A stretch of 29,829 nt of DNA from Polyangiaceae bacterium (GTDB lineage: Bacteria; Myxococcota; Polyangia; Polyangiales; Polyangiaceae). The notes under the pieces are model-generated. The model worked only from the letters and a program-made list of their open reading frames with translations. It made no database searches and was not told the origin of the DNA. The stretch is taken from positions 1 to 29,829 of the forward strand of contig JAICTU010000037.1 in the NCBI GenBank assembly GCA_025936205.1, in the 5' to 3' direction. Of the stretch, positions 23,151-29,829 are shown piece by piece. Each line of letters opens with the position of its first letter. The stretch's first letter is position 1. A program made the position numbers and the translations under genes.

Positions 23151-24046
23151 CGCGGCCGCCTTTCCAACGAAAAGCCGTAGGTCACGTCGAACGTGAAGAC
23201 CGGCGCGCTCGCGGTGTCGTAGCCACGGCCTCGGCCGTACTCGAGGTGATTGCCGTCCCGGGCCAGGCTGACGTGCGCCGCGAGCCAGTTCTGCTGCAGA
23301 AACACCCAGCGAAACTGCCCGGCGATCGACACGCGATGCGTCCGATCGCGAAGCGCAAGCTGCTCGTCGCGCCGCTCGGGCGAGATGCCCCAGGCGCCCT
23401 CCAGGCTGGCGCTCAGCCCGTCGCCCAGATCGATGCGCGCGCTCACGCCGAGCTGCGTCAGCAACAGCGCCTCCGTGTACACCTGCAGATCCTGAAACGA
23501 CTCCTCGACGAAGCCCACCAACAGCAGCGAGCGCTGCTCGGTCAGCCACGAGGCGCCGGCGTCGAAGCGCAACGCGCCCTTCAACAGCAATCCCCCGACC
23601 CCGTCGCTCGAGTTGTACTCATCATACTCCGACAGGGAGCGACCGGGATGAACCAAGAGCTGCTCCTCGTTCGCGAGGCGCAGACCCAGATACGGGCTCA
23701 GCTCGCGCCCCGCCTGCGTGCGGTAGCCGCCCTCCGCGAAGGAAGCGAGCCGCCCGCCCAGCAGAAACAGATAGGGATGCTGATTGGCGAGATAGCCGCC
23801 GCGCAGGGACGCACGCAGATCCCAGGAGAGGAGCCAGCGCCCTGAGCGCAGGCTCTGCAAGCCTTGCCACTGCCCGCCCAGCTCGCCGAGCAAGTAGTCA
23901 CCGACGCCGCTGGTGCCGATGCCGATGTCGGCGATCAGGCCGCGCATCTGACTGTCGAAGCCAGCAGGCTCGGCCGCTGCGGTGCGATTGGTCAGCGCGA
24001 CCACGCACGCCCCCGCTGCCCCGCACCTGGCGAACCACCCGTGCAT
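23147..24046 (-). CDS. Putative outer-membrane beta-barrel protein
   Basis: A 299-residue exported protein with no family I can name. The start at the ATG at 24046 gives a signal peptide ending near NRTAAAEPAG. The mature part is Gly-, aromatic- and Leu-rich with amphipathic alternation, for example WLLSWDLRASLRGGYLANQH, YLFLLGGRLASFAEGGYRTQ, GVSARIDLGDGLSASLEGAW and the final FTFDVTYGFSLERRPR; hydrophobic/polar alternation and a Phe close to the end are typical of outer-membrane barrels. No hydrophobic helices follow the signal. The stop overlaps the start of the phospholipase-type gene by four bases, so the two are translated together; it could export, anchor or sense the products of that enzyme. 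This is inference from order and composition. A TTG at 24100 is an alternative start. Confidence 0.6.
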   Translation of the reverse strand: MHGWFARCGAAGACVVALTNRTAAAEPAGFDSQMRGLIADIGIGTSGVGDYLLGELGGQWQGLQSLRSGRWLLSWDLRASLRGGYLANQHPYLFLLGGRLASFAEGGYRTQAGRELSPYLGLRLANEEQLLVHPGRSLSEYDEYNSSDGVGGLLLKGALRFDAGASWLTEQRSLLLVGFVEESFQDLQVYTEALLLTQLGVSARIDLGDGLSASLEGAWGISPERRDEQLALRDRTHRVSIAGQFRWVFLQQNWLAAHVSLARDGNHLEYGRGRGYDTASAPVFTFDVTYGFSLERRPR

Positions 24047-24725
24047 CCACGGACGATACACCACGAACACCCGCGGGAGAAGTGAGCCGTGAAGCTGCAA
24101 CTGTCCTTGGAATGGCGAGGGGGCTGCTGACGAGGAAGCTGCTGGGCAGGAGGTGAATCCGGGAGCGGTGGTGGGTCATCGCCGCTCCGCGGTTGCCGCT
24201 GGGATCGACGGGCACCATTTGCACGGGCCGCGAATTGAAAAGCGTGCGATCGCGATGTCCCACCAATGACAGGCTCGGCCCGAGCCAGGCTTGCTCGGCG
24301 ACCAGAAAGCGCAGCGCGCTCGGCGGCGCGAGATCATCGGCTCCGACCACGGAGAAGCCCCACCCACAAGCCAACGGGGACCCGTCGGCGTCGTCGAGCG
24401 AGCTGATGCTGGGTGGCTTGTGATCGAACACGATGCCCGTCTCGAACGCGCCCAGCGCAGCGTACTCGGCTTCGAGACACACGCTGCGAATGGGGCTGCC
24501 GTCGCAGATCCCGATCCGGTTCAGCACCTCACAGCGAGTGTTCGCCTTCAGCTCGAGCGGAGCGCTCGACAGCTCGACGCGAGGCTCCGAGCCGGCAGAG
24601 CGCGGCGGCTGCAGCGCCAGCAGCGGACCGACCGCAATCCAGTTGCCGAGCGGATCCCGCAGGAGCAAGCCCTCGAAGCTCGCAGGCGTCGCCCCCCACA
24701 CCCACTGCGAGTATCTGGACGTCAT
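23898..24725 (-). pseudogene. Hypothetical gene, probably 5'-truncated by an IS66 remnant
   Basis: An open frame of 275 codons. The middle of the translation looks like a real protein: ASFEGLLLRDPLGNWIAVGP, LKANTRCEVLNRIGICDGSP, GFSVVGADDLAPPSALRFLV and VQMVPVDPSGNRGAAMTHH, with scattered Cys. No signal peptide and no known family. Two oddities point to a damaged gene. First, its first seven codons are the antisense of the IS66 transposase remnant starting near 24706, so the original 5' end has probably been replaced. Second, the last 50 codons overlap the start of the barrel gene in another frame and become Arg/His-rich, as expected after a frameshift around 24050-24170. It would have headed the barrel/phospholipase operon. 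If the overlaps are real, it may still be expressed. Confidence 0.5.
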
Positions 24726-25059
24726 TCCAGCTCAGGTGGTGGTCATCGTGCGCACGGACGAAGCGGTCAAGTGCCGGCTGGATGGTACCATCGTCTCAGC
24801 CCCACCACCGCCGCGTATCGTGGAGCGCGGCGTGCTGGGGAATCGATTGATCATCGAAGCTACCGCCGACAAGTTTCTCGAGCATCAACCCATCGAGCGG
24901 CAGTGCCTGCGCCATGCTCGCAGCGGCGTAGAGATCGCGCCGCGAACGCTCGGACGTTGTGTGGCGGCACATCTCGACGCGCTTGCCCCTCTCGCGGCAG
25001 CCATTCACGACAAGACCCGCGGTGCAGGCTTGTTGGCAACGGATGCACCGGGGATCCCA
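24706..25059 (+). pseudogene. IS66-family transposase (TnpC) remnant
   Basis: The plus-strand frame from about 24706 to 25059 translates to a recognisable internal part of an IS66-type DDE transposase. It reads EYLDVIPAQVVVIVRTDE, then IVSAPPPPRIVERGVL, IIEATADKFLEHQPIERQCL (matching the family KYADHLPLYRQ segment), ARSGVEIAPRTLGRCVAAHL (matching GV-L-RSTLA-WV) and LLATDAPGIP, where the Asp fits the first catalytic acid (HADETP). The N-terminal third and everything after the first catalytic Asp are missing, along with the accessory genes and any inverted repeats. The frame has no initiator and lies inside a longer open frame of no meaning. It is a dead fragment. Ends are approximate. Confidence 0.7.
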
Positions 25060-25074
25060 TCCTCGACCCGGATG

Positions 25075-25165
25075 TTCCCGCTGGCATCCGCTCTGGCACC
25101 AGGACGCGCTGCACGGTCGTGTGATGCAGGTCGAGTTGGCCAGCAATCGTGCCCAAGTCAGAGCA
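25075..25165 (-). pseudogene. Possible IS21-type transposase helix-turn-helix remnant
   Basis: On the minus strand the frame reads LGTIAGQLDLHHTTVQRVL followed by VPERMPAGTSGSR. This resembles the N-terminal helix-turn-helix of IS21-family IstA proteins (pattern IGTIA-x-x-LG-VHH-TV-RVL). Only about 30 codons are recognisable; upstream and downstream sequence in all frames is degenerate. It points opposite to the IS66 remnant next to it. The match is short, so chance is possible. Confidence 0.35.
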
Positions 25166-25407
25166 GGCATCGGGCAGTCGCGGACCCCGCCCAACGAGCC
25201 GATGCGTGTGCCAACTCGGACAATGTCGTACCTGACACCGTCACCCGGGAGGGGGCCGCGTGTGCCAGCGCTGAAGAGCGAATTCGCGAGGTTCTGGCAC
25301 ACTTGGCAGTGGCCGATTTCTTGCTGGGCCATACCTCAGGTCACGAGCTCCAGCAGCGTGGATCGATCCTGGTCCCCGTCTCGGAGCCGTGCGGAGGTAT
25401 CGCACCT

Positions 25408-25767
25408 ATGAAGAAATCGAAGCTATTGGGCCCGCTTCTCGCACTCGCATTGGGCTCTGCCTGCGGCGCCGGCAATGCCGACGACGACAGCGTCATCACT
25501 CAGCCCGAGCCGCAAGCAGGCGCCACCTCGCTCGACTCGCAGGATAACGCGGATCCCGAGGCAGCGACCTCGGCGGACGATCCGGGAGCCCTGATGAGCA
25601 GCGCCGAGCCAGTGGTGGAAAAGGCCATCTGCTACGGCTGCGACGGAGCCTGCACGAGGATCGGGCCGCCCAATTGCGGCTGGGGCTGCTGCTACTGCAA
25701 CGGCGTCAGAGGCTATTACGAGCGATCGATGTTCAACGCGAATGTCTGGCTCTGCATCACGCCCTGA
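25408..25767 (+). CDS. Small eight-cysteine lipoprotein, unknown function
   Basis: A 119-residue secreted protein. The ATG at 25408 has GGAGG ten bases upstream and opens a textbook signal, MKKSKLLGPLLALALGSAC, with Cys19 as the lipidated residue. Residues 20-70 are an acidic, Ser/Asp/Ala-rich linker. The mature tip (75-119) is compact and Cys-rich: Cys75, 78, 82, 90, 94, 95, 97 and 116, in CYGCDGACTRIGPPNCGWGC and CYCNGVRGYYERSMF. Eight cysteines in 42 residues suggest a disulfide knot or a metal-binding knuckle displayed on a tether. I recognise no family. The IS remnants upstream leave it without an obvious operon partner. A short GC stem (GCGCG/CGCGC, 25769-25781) follows its stop at once and may end the transcript. 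Confidence 0.75.
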   Translation: MKKSKLLGPLLALALGSACGAGNADDDSVITQPEPQAGATSLDSQDNADPEAATSADDPGALMSSAEPVVEKAICYGCDGACTRIGPPNCGWGCCYCNGVRGYYERSMFNANVWLCITP

Positions 25768-26071
25768 CGCGCGCCTCGCGCTGAGCGGGTGAAGTGAGCT
25801 CGAGCCAGCGTACGCTGTCGGAGCCTCGTACTTCACTCTGACAACGGTGCGCCGATGCGCGGAAGCACGCTGATTTTCACGCCGCAGCTTCCGAACGAAC
25901 ACTGAAGTACGTCGATCGGGCTCATCCTGAAGTCGAACGGTCTCAGTGGGGCGGCGAGCCTCTCGAGCCCCAGGCCGCCTTCTCGAATTCCCTATCCAGC
26001 CGGCGACCGGAAACGTTCCGGCAGGCGTTGTTGGCTCGCCAGCGGCGACGTTTTCTGGAATCGTGCCGCGC
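25768..26071. other. Intergenic region before the Cys-rich lipoprotein
   Basis: About 300 bases with no supportable gene. It starts with the small stem at 25769-25781. A perfect 9-bp inverted repeat, CGTACTTCA (25827-25835) and TGAAGTACG (25903-25911), spans 67 bases; it could be a regulator site or chance. The sequence is somewhat less GC-rich than the coding DNA around it, as expected for a promoter region of the gene at 26072. Confidence 0.4.
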
Positions 26072-27262
26072 ATGCCGAGCAAAGACGGCGGGCTGATTCT
26101 GGGGTTGGCGTTGTGCGCAGGGGCGTGGCTCGCCTGCAGCGTGGACAGTCGTTCTCCAGATACGGTGGATGATGGCTACGCCGGTGCCGGCAACTTCGGG
26201 TCGTCCGGGGCTTCGCCCGCGCAGGCGCCAGCCCAGAACACGCCGGCCCAGAGCAACGGCGCAGCGCCCAGCATGGTCGTGTGCTCTGCGGAGAATCCGT
26301 CGTGCCAGAGCAGCGCGATGACAAACACTGCCGCGCCAGCCGCGCCGGCCGCGAGCGGCTGCATGGAGGGCAAGCGGCGTTGCGTGGATGGGGCGCCGGA
26401 GCTGTGCTCGGCGGGTGTCTGGGTGCCGGGCGGCGCGTGCTCGGCTCCCCTCGGCTTCTGTCTGGCGAGCTCGGGGTCGTGCGTGAGCTGTGAGCCCGGG
26501 GCCAAGCGCTGCACGGGCACGCGGGTGGAGGGCTGCGGCGAGGACGGGTCCTGGCAGGATCTGGGGATGCCGTGCAGCGAGTGTGTGCCCGGCGACGCGG
26601 GTTGCGTCGGGGACACGGCCCGGGTGTGTTCGGCGCTCGGCGCCTGGGTGGGCCAGACCTGCGTAGACCGGCTGCCGGTGTGCGTGCCGCAGACCGGTAC
26701 CTGCGCCTGCACCGAAGGTTCGTGCGGCGCACGCGAGCTGTGCGCGGCCTCGGGGCGCTGCGAGCCGCTGGGGCCGGATTGTCCGCCCATCGCGCCGATC
26801 GCCGCCAACGATCAGGACCTGGTGATCACGCAGGTGCGCTTCGACAGCGACGGCAGCGCGCAAGTCACGATGCAAAACGTGGGCGCTGGCCTGCTCAGCT
26901 TCGGTGTGCAGGGCTATCAGCTGTGCAACGGCATGAGCAACTGTGTGTACCTCGCCCCAACACAGTCGGTGACGCTGTTGATCAACAACTCGTTCTCGGT
27001 GCGCATCCCCGATACGCTGCCCAGCGGCGGCGAGTTGGGCATCGTCCTCAACCAGCCGGATATCCCGGTCTCCACGGAGGCCTACGTGGCCTGGGGCGAC
27101 GGAGCGACGAACGGCAGCTTCGAATCGCTGGTGAACAATGATCTGCGTCTGTGGAACACCGGCGAGCGCATCACGGTCGACGCCGATGATACCGGCTTCG
27201 TCAGCACCGGCGATACGACGAGCGCCTCCGGCTATTCCTCCTGCAACCCAGGCACGGAATAG
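26072..27262 (+). CDS. Cys-rich lipoprotein with lamin-tail-like C-terminal domain
   Basis: A 396-residue secreted lipoprotein. The signal (1-22) ends WLAC with Cys22 lipidated. A Gly/Ala/Pro/Gln linker extends to about residue 95. Residues 97-237 hold a run of Cys-rich modules of the pattern C-x-G-x-x-x-C-x-G...C...G-x-W...C: CMEGKRRCVDGAPELCSAG, then CEPGAKRCTGTRVEGCGEDG, CVPGDAGCVGDTARVCSALG and a degenerate fourth. These are common in myxobacterial surface proteins. The last part (about 246-395) resembles the lamin-tail (LTD) immunoglobulin-like domain: DLVITQVRFDSDGSAQVTMQ, NVGAGLLSFGVQGYQLC, SGGELGIVLN and YVAWGD. LTD domains in bacteria sit on secreted or cell-surface proteins. The ATG at 26072 is chosen for the signal peptide. 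Function unknown; display or adhesion is likely. Confidence 0.75.
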   Translation: MPSKDGGLILGLALCAGAWLACSVDSRSPDTVDDGYAGAGNFGSSGASPAQAPAQNTPAQSNGAAPSMVVCSAENPSCQSSAMTNTAAPAAPAASGCMEGKRRCVDGAPELCSAGVWVPGGACSAPLGFCLASSGSCVSCEPGAKRCTGTRVEGCGEDGSWQDLGMPCSECVPGDAGCVGDTARVCSALGAWVGQTCVDRLPVCVPQTGTCACTEGSCGARELCAASGRCEPLGPDCPPIAPIAANDQDLVITQVRFDSDGSAQVTMQNVGAGLLSFGVQGYQLCNGMSNCVYLAPTQSVTLLINNSFSVRIPDTLPSGGELGIVLNQPDIPVSTEAYVAWGDGATNGSFESLVNNDLRLWNTGERITVDADDTGFVSTGDTTSASGYSSCNPGTE

Positions 27263-27269
27263 CGCCGCA

Positions 27270-28049
27270 TCAGCTGAAGTTGCGCGCCTTCTTGATCAGA
27301 TCGTAAGCGACGTTGATCTCTCGCGCGCGTTCTTCGGCCAGCGCTCGCATGCTCTCCGGCAGGCCTTTCGCGGTCAGGCGGTCCGGGTGATTGTCGCGCA
27401 TCAGCTTGCGGTAGGCGCTCTTGATCTCGCTCTCGCTCATCTCCGGCTTGACCCCGAGCGCAGCGTACGCGGCGTCGAGCCGTTGCTGCGGAGGCGGGCT
27501 GCTGGCGCTGGGCGCCCCGCCCGCCGCAGCGCGCAGCAAGGCTTCGAGCCGCGCCACATCGGCCTCGCCCAGCCCCAGGCGGCGCGCCACGCGCACCAGC
27601 ATCGCGTGCTCGGCCGGGTGCACCTCGCCGTCCGCAGAGACGGCCGACAGCTGGATCTGCAAGAACAGCTGGTAGAGGACGGTGGCGCCGCGCGAGGACC
27701 TCACGAAGGCATCCACCGCGCCGTCGAGATCGAACTCCGGCGCCTTGCCGCGCGAGAAGGCAGCCTTGGCCGCCAGCCGTTGCTCCGGTGAGAGGCCCAG
27801 CCGCTCGAAGATCTCCTCGGTGACGCGGATCTCGTCGCGGGTCACGACGCCGTCCGCCTTGCACAGCGCACCCATCACGGCGAAGGTCGCCTCCAGGAAC
27901 TGCGACTGGATTCCCTGCAGGCCCTGGAGCCCCTGCACCCCCGAGCGAGCCGCGCCGGCGAGCATGTAGCCGATCGCGCCCCCCACCAGGAGGCCGATGG
28001 GACCGGCGAGGTAGAAGCCGATGAAGGCGAGGATCAGAATGAGCGCCAT
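27270..28049 (-). CDS. djlA: DjlA-like membrane-anchored J-domain co-chaperone
   Basis: A 259-residue protein with the DjlA architecture. Residues 3-33 form a Gly-rich hydrophobic anchor (LILILAFIGFYLAGPIGLL). Residues about 50-175 are a TerB-like all-helical domain with the acidic repeats KADGVVTRDEI and SADGEVHPAEH. A short Pro/Ser linker leads to the J domain (about 192-258), where YAALGVKPEMSESEIKSAYR and DNHPDRL carry the His-Pro-Asp (221-223) that stimulates DnaK ATPase. The C terminus ARE-INVAYDLIKKAR is typical. It should sit in the inner membrane with the J domain in the cytoplasm and recruit DnaK. Length is close to E. coli DjlA. The ATG at 28049 is just downstream of a large inverted repeat. 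GLQGLQGIQ (40-48) is a small internal repeat after the anchor. Confidence 0.88.
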   Translation of the reverse strand: MALILILAFIGFYLAGPIGLLVGGAIGYMLAGAARSGVQGLQGLQGIQSQFLEATFAVMGALCKADGVVTRDEIRVTEEIFERLGLSPEQRLAAKAAFSRGKAPEFDLDGAVDAFVRSSRGATVLYQLFLQIQLSAVSADGEVHPAEHAMLVRVARRLGLGEADVARLEALLRAAAGGAPSASSPPPQQRLDAAYAALGVKPEMSESEIKSAYRKLMRDNHPDRLTAKGLPESMRALAEERAREINVAYDLIKKARNFS

Positions 28050-28050
28050 G

Positions 28051-28106
28051 GCGTGACTCGGTAGCAGGTCCGGGCCGGCGCCGGCGCCAGCCCGGGCGAG
28101 TCACGC
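28051..28106. promoter_or_regulatory. Long imperfect stem-loop just before djlA
   Basis: Arms GCGTGACTCG (28051-28060) and CGAGTCACGC (28097-28106) are perfect 10-bp complements. Inside them CGGGC (28071-28075) pairs with GCCCG (28090-28094) around a GGCGCC-type palindrome. The whole lies in the 118-nt gap between metG and djlA and ends one base before the djlA start. In RNA it would mask the translation start of djlA. It could be a terminator for metG, a translational control hairpin for djlA or a dyad operator. There is no T-run. Confidence 0.45.
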
Positions 28107-28167
28107 ACGTTTTCGCGGCGCTGTCGACCCGCCGCGCCCCGCGCGCCCGCCCGGACGAGTCAGGTGA

Positions 28168-29829
28168 TCAGCTCTTGGAGCGCGTGACGGCGCCCGTGCC
28201 GCTGAAGCGCGCGCGCCACTGGGCTACTTCTTCTGCTTCCAAAGGCCGAAAGAGCAGCGGAGGAACTCGGAAGGCGCGGCCCGTCGGGAGCCGCTCGAGC
28301 TCGTCCCGGACGTCCGCTCCCGGCCAGCTGAGCTCGGACTCGCTGCAGCCCAGCGCCTCCGTGATCCGGGCGGAGGTCTCGGGAATGAAGGGGCGCGACA
28401 CGACCGCGGCGAGGCGGATCAAATTCAGCACGGTGCGCAGCACGGTACCCGCCCGCGCCGGATCGGTCTTGATCGCCTTCCAGGGCGCCGCGGCGTCCAG
28501 GTACACGTTGCCCGCGGCCCACAGCGCGCGCAGAGCTTGCGCCGCCTTCTTCAGCTCCAGCGCGCTCAGCTGCCGCTCGAGCTCGCGCAACGATTCTTCG
28601 ACCGCCCGGTACAAGCGCGCTTCGAGCTCGCCCGGTTCGCTGCTCGGCGGGATGCGGCCCTCGAAGCGAGTGCTGGCAAAGGTCGTGGTCCGGTTCACGA
28701 GGTTGCCGATCACGCCCACCAGATCCTTGTTCACCGTGCTCGCAAAGTGCTCCCAGGTGAAGTCGAAGTCCTGGCTCTCGGGGGCGTTGGCGAGCAGGTA
28801 GTAACGCCAGTAGTCCGCCGGCAGCAGCTCCAGCGCGACGTCCATGAAGATGCCGCGCCGTGCGCTGGTCGAGAACTTGCCTCCCTCGTAGTTGAGCCAG
28901 CTGAAGCCCTTGATCACGTCCGGCAGCTTCCAGCCCTCCCCGCTGCCCAGCACGGTGGCTGGAAAGGAGATGGTGTGAAACGGCACGTTGTCCTTGGCCA
29001 TGAATTGCGTGTAGGTGACGTCTTGGGGCGCGGCCCACCACGCCTTCCAGTCGCGGCGCGCCGGATCTGCGTCGGACCACTCACGGGTCGCCGCGAGGTA
29101 GCCGATCGGCGCGTCGAACCAGACGTAGAACACCTTGCCAGCGAAGCCGGGTTGGTCGACGGGGATGCCCCAGCTCAGGTCGCGGGTGATGCAGCGGTCT
29201 TGCAGCCCTTCTTCCAGCCACTTGCGCGCGATGGAGAGCGTGAGCTGATTCCAGCCGACCCGCGTATCGAGCCAGGCGCGCACCTGCTCGGCGAGCTTGG
29301 ATTGCAGCAGGAACAGGTGGCGGGTCTCGCGCACCTCGAGCTCGGTGCTGCCCGAGATCGCGGAGCGCGGCGCGAGCAAGTCGACCGCATCGAGCACGCG
29401 CGTGCACGCTTCACACTGGTCGCCGCGGGCGTTGGTCGAGCCGCAGTGCGGGCACGTGCCGACCACGTAGCGATCGGGCAGGAAGCGCCCGTCCGCGTGC
29501 GAGTAGAGCTGCCGCGTGCTGCGAGCCTCGGTGTAGCCATTCTGCGCCAGCACCGCGGCGAAGTGTTTGGTCAAGGCGTGGTTCTGTGGCGCCGAGCTGC
29601 GGCCAAAGTGGTCGAAGCTGAGCGAGAAGCGAGCGCAGATCTCGGCCTGGGCGCGGTGCTGCTGAGCGCAGAAGCTCGCCACGTCGAGCCCGGCCGCCGC
29701 CGCGGCCAGCTCTGCCGGCGTGCCGTGCTCATCCGTTCCACAAATGAACAGGACCTCGTGCCCGCGCTGCCGCAGGTAGCGCGCGTACACGTCCGCCGGC
29801 AGCATCGACCCGATCAGGTTCCCGAGGTG
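28168..29829 (-). CDS. metG: Methionyl-tRNA synthetase, 5' end beyond the window
   Basis: About 553 codons visible; the first few dozen residues lie off the right edge. The enzyme charges tRNA-Met with methionine in the cytoplasm. The translation begins at the edge with HLGN, the HIGH-type ATP-binding motif, then [20 protein letters not shown] and [13 protein letters not shown]. The connective zinc knuckle is [33 protein letters not shown] and [20 protein letters not shown] follow. The KMSKS loop reads [13 protein letters not shown], that is KFSTS. The helical anticodon-binding domain occupies the last about 190 residues and there is no C-terminal tRNA-binding (EMAP) domain. HLGN with KFS places it nearer the E. 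coli/eukaryote-like branch than the Bacillus type. It is followed by djlA on the same strand after 118 nt. Confidence 0.95.
   Translation of the reverse strand, partial: HLGNLIGSMLPADVYARYLRQRGHEVLFICGTDEHGTPAELAAAAAGLDVASFCAQQHRAQAEICARFSLSFDHFGRSSAPQNHALTKHFAAVLAQNGYTEARSTRQLYSHADGRFLPDRYVVGTCPHCGSTNARGDQCEACTRVLDAVDLLAPRSAISGSTELEVRETRHLFLLQSKLAEQVRAWLDTRVGWNQLTLSIARKWLEEGLQDRCITRDLSWGIPVDQPGFAGKVFYVWFDAPIGYLAATREWSDADPARRDWKAWWAAPQDVTYTQFMAKDNVPFHTISFPATVLGSGEGWKLPDVIKGFSWLNYEGGKFSTSARRGIFMDVALELLPADYWRYYLLANAPESQDFDFTWEHFASTVNKDLVGVIGNLVNRTTTFASTRFEGRIPPSSEPGELEARLYRAVEESLRELERQLSALELKKAAQALRALWAAGNVYLDAAAPWKAIKTDPARAGTVLRTVLNLIRLAAVVSRPFIPETSARITEALGCSESELSWPGADVRDELERLPTGRAFRVPPLLFRPLEAEEVAQWRARFSGTGAVTRSKS

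Noticed and set aside
21426..23180. Plus-strand frame opposite the phospholipase-type gene
   Set aside because: Shadow of a well-supported gene; Arg-rich translation without motifs.
25060..25121. Plus-strand LDPDVPAGIRSG as a frameshifted continuation of the IS66 transposase
   Set aside because: It resembles the expected segment, but it overlaps a better helix-turn-helix match on the minus strand and is too short to decide; left out of the IS66 call.
24796..25332. Cys-containing minus-strand frame of 178 codons
   Set aside because: It lies antisense to the IS66 remnant for much of its length, has no signal peptide or family and no ribosome-binding site. The cysteines have no regular spacing.
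25827..25911. 9-bp inverted repeat CGTACTTCA/TGAAGTACG with a 67-nt spacer
   Set aside because: The spacing is long and a single 9-bp match within 300 bases can arise by chance; noted only within the intergenic entry.
25423..26082. Minus-strand frame covering the eight-Cys gene and the following gap
   Set aside because: No signal, no motif; the plus-strand gene has a lipobox and a good ribosome-binding site.
1..29829. tRNA, rRNA or CRISPR array
   Set aside because: No regularly spaced repeats, cloverleaf-compatible TTCGA/CCA contexts outside genes or rRNA-like stretches were seen on reading.

Overview
The window is GC-rich (roughly two-thirds G+C by eye) and gene-dense. It looks like chromosomal DNA of a myxobacterium-type bacterium (Myxococcota, probably Polyangia). 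I base this on the many long lipoproteins with Cys-rich or Ala/Pro-rich linkers, a lamin-tail-like secreted protein, large winged-helix/ATPase/TPR regulators, a chromosomal family B DNA polymerase and weak Shine-Dalgarno sites. This placement is inference; no 16S or marker comparison was possible.

Layout. 1-7025: a 25-bp direct tandem repeat at the very edge, a small lipoprotein directly abutting a sigma-type glutathione S-transferase, then (minus strand) an exported lipoprotein that fuses a PheC-type cyclohexadienyl dehydratase to a secreted-type chorismate mutase, and divergently a complete family B DNA polymerase followed by a polysaccharide deacetylase lipoprotein. 7020-16210 (all minus): a two-TM/left-handed beta-helix/coiled-coil protein, a leucine-rich-repeat-like lipoprotein, a large transcriptional regulator split by an in-frame TAG, a sorbosone-dehydrogenase-like lipoprotein and a MetX-like alpha/beta hydrolase. 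16294-19104: a truncated TDT-family transporter remnant, a terminator-like hairpin, and a coupled polysaccharide flippase/glycosyltransferase pair. 19089-21801: an MBL-fold persulfide dioxygenase-like hydrolase, a DUF808 membrane protein and an aldo-keto-reductase-fold protein. 21807-25332: a coupled phospholipase C-type lipoprotein and putative outer-membrane barrel, next to a hypothetical gene whose 5' end runs into an IS66 transposase remnant; a second, IS21-like remnant lies beyond it. 25408-29829: an eight-cysteine small lipoprotein, a Cys-rich/lamin-tail-like lipoprotein, a DjlA-like co-chaperone and methionyl-tRNA synthetase running off the right edge.

Common threads. At least seven products carry lipobox-type signal peptides, so much of the window encodes envelope proteins. 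The exported PheC-chorismate mutase fusion could turn chorismate into phenylpyruvate outside the cytoplasm. The flippase and glycosyltransferase probably serve a surface polysaccharide. Five convergent gene pairs are separated by only 5-22 nt, and at three of them an inverted repeat encloses both stop codons, as if terminators were built into the coding ends. No rRNA, tRNA, CRISPR array or intact mobile element was seen.
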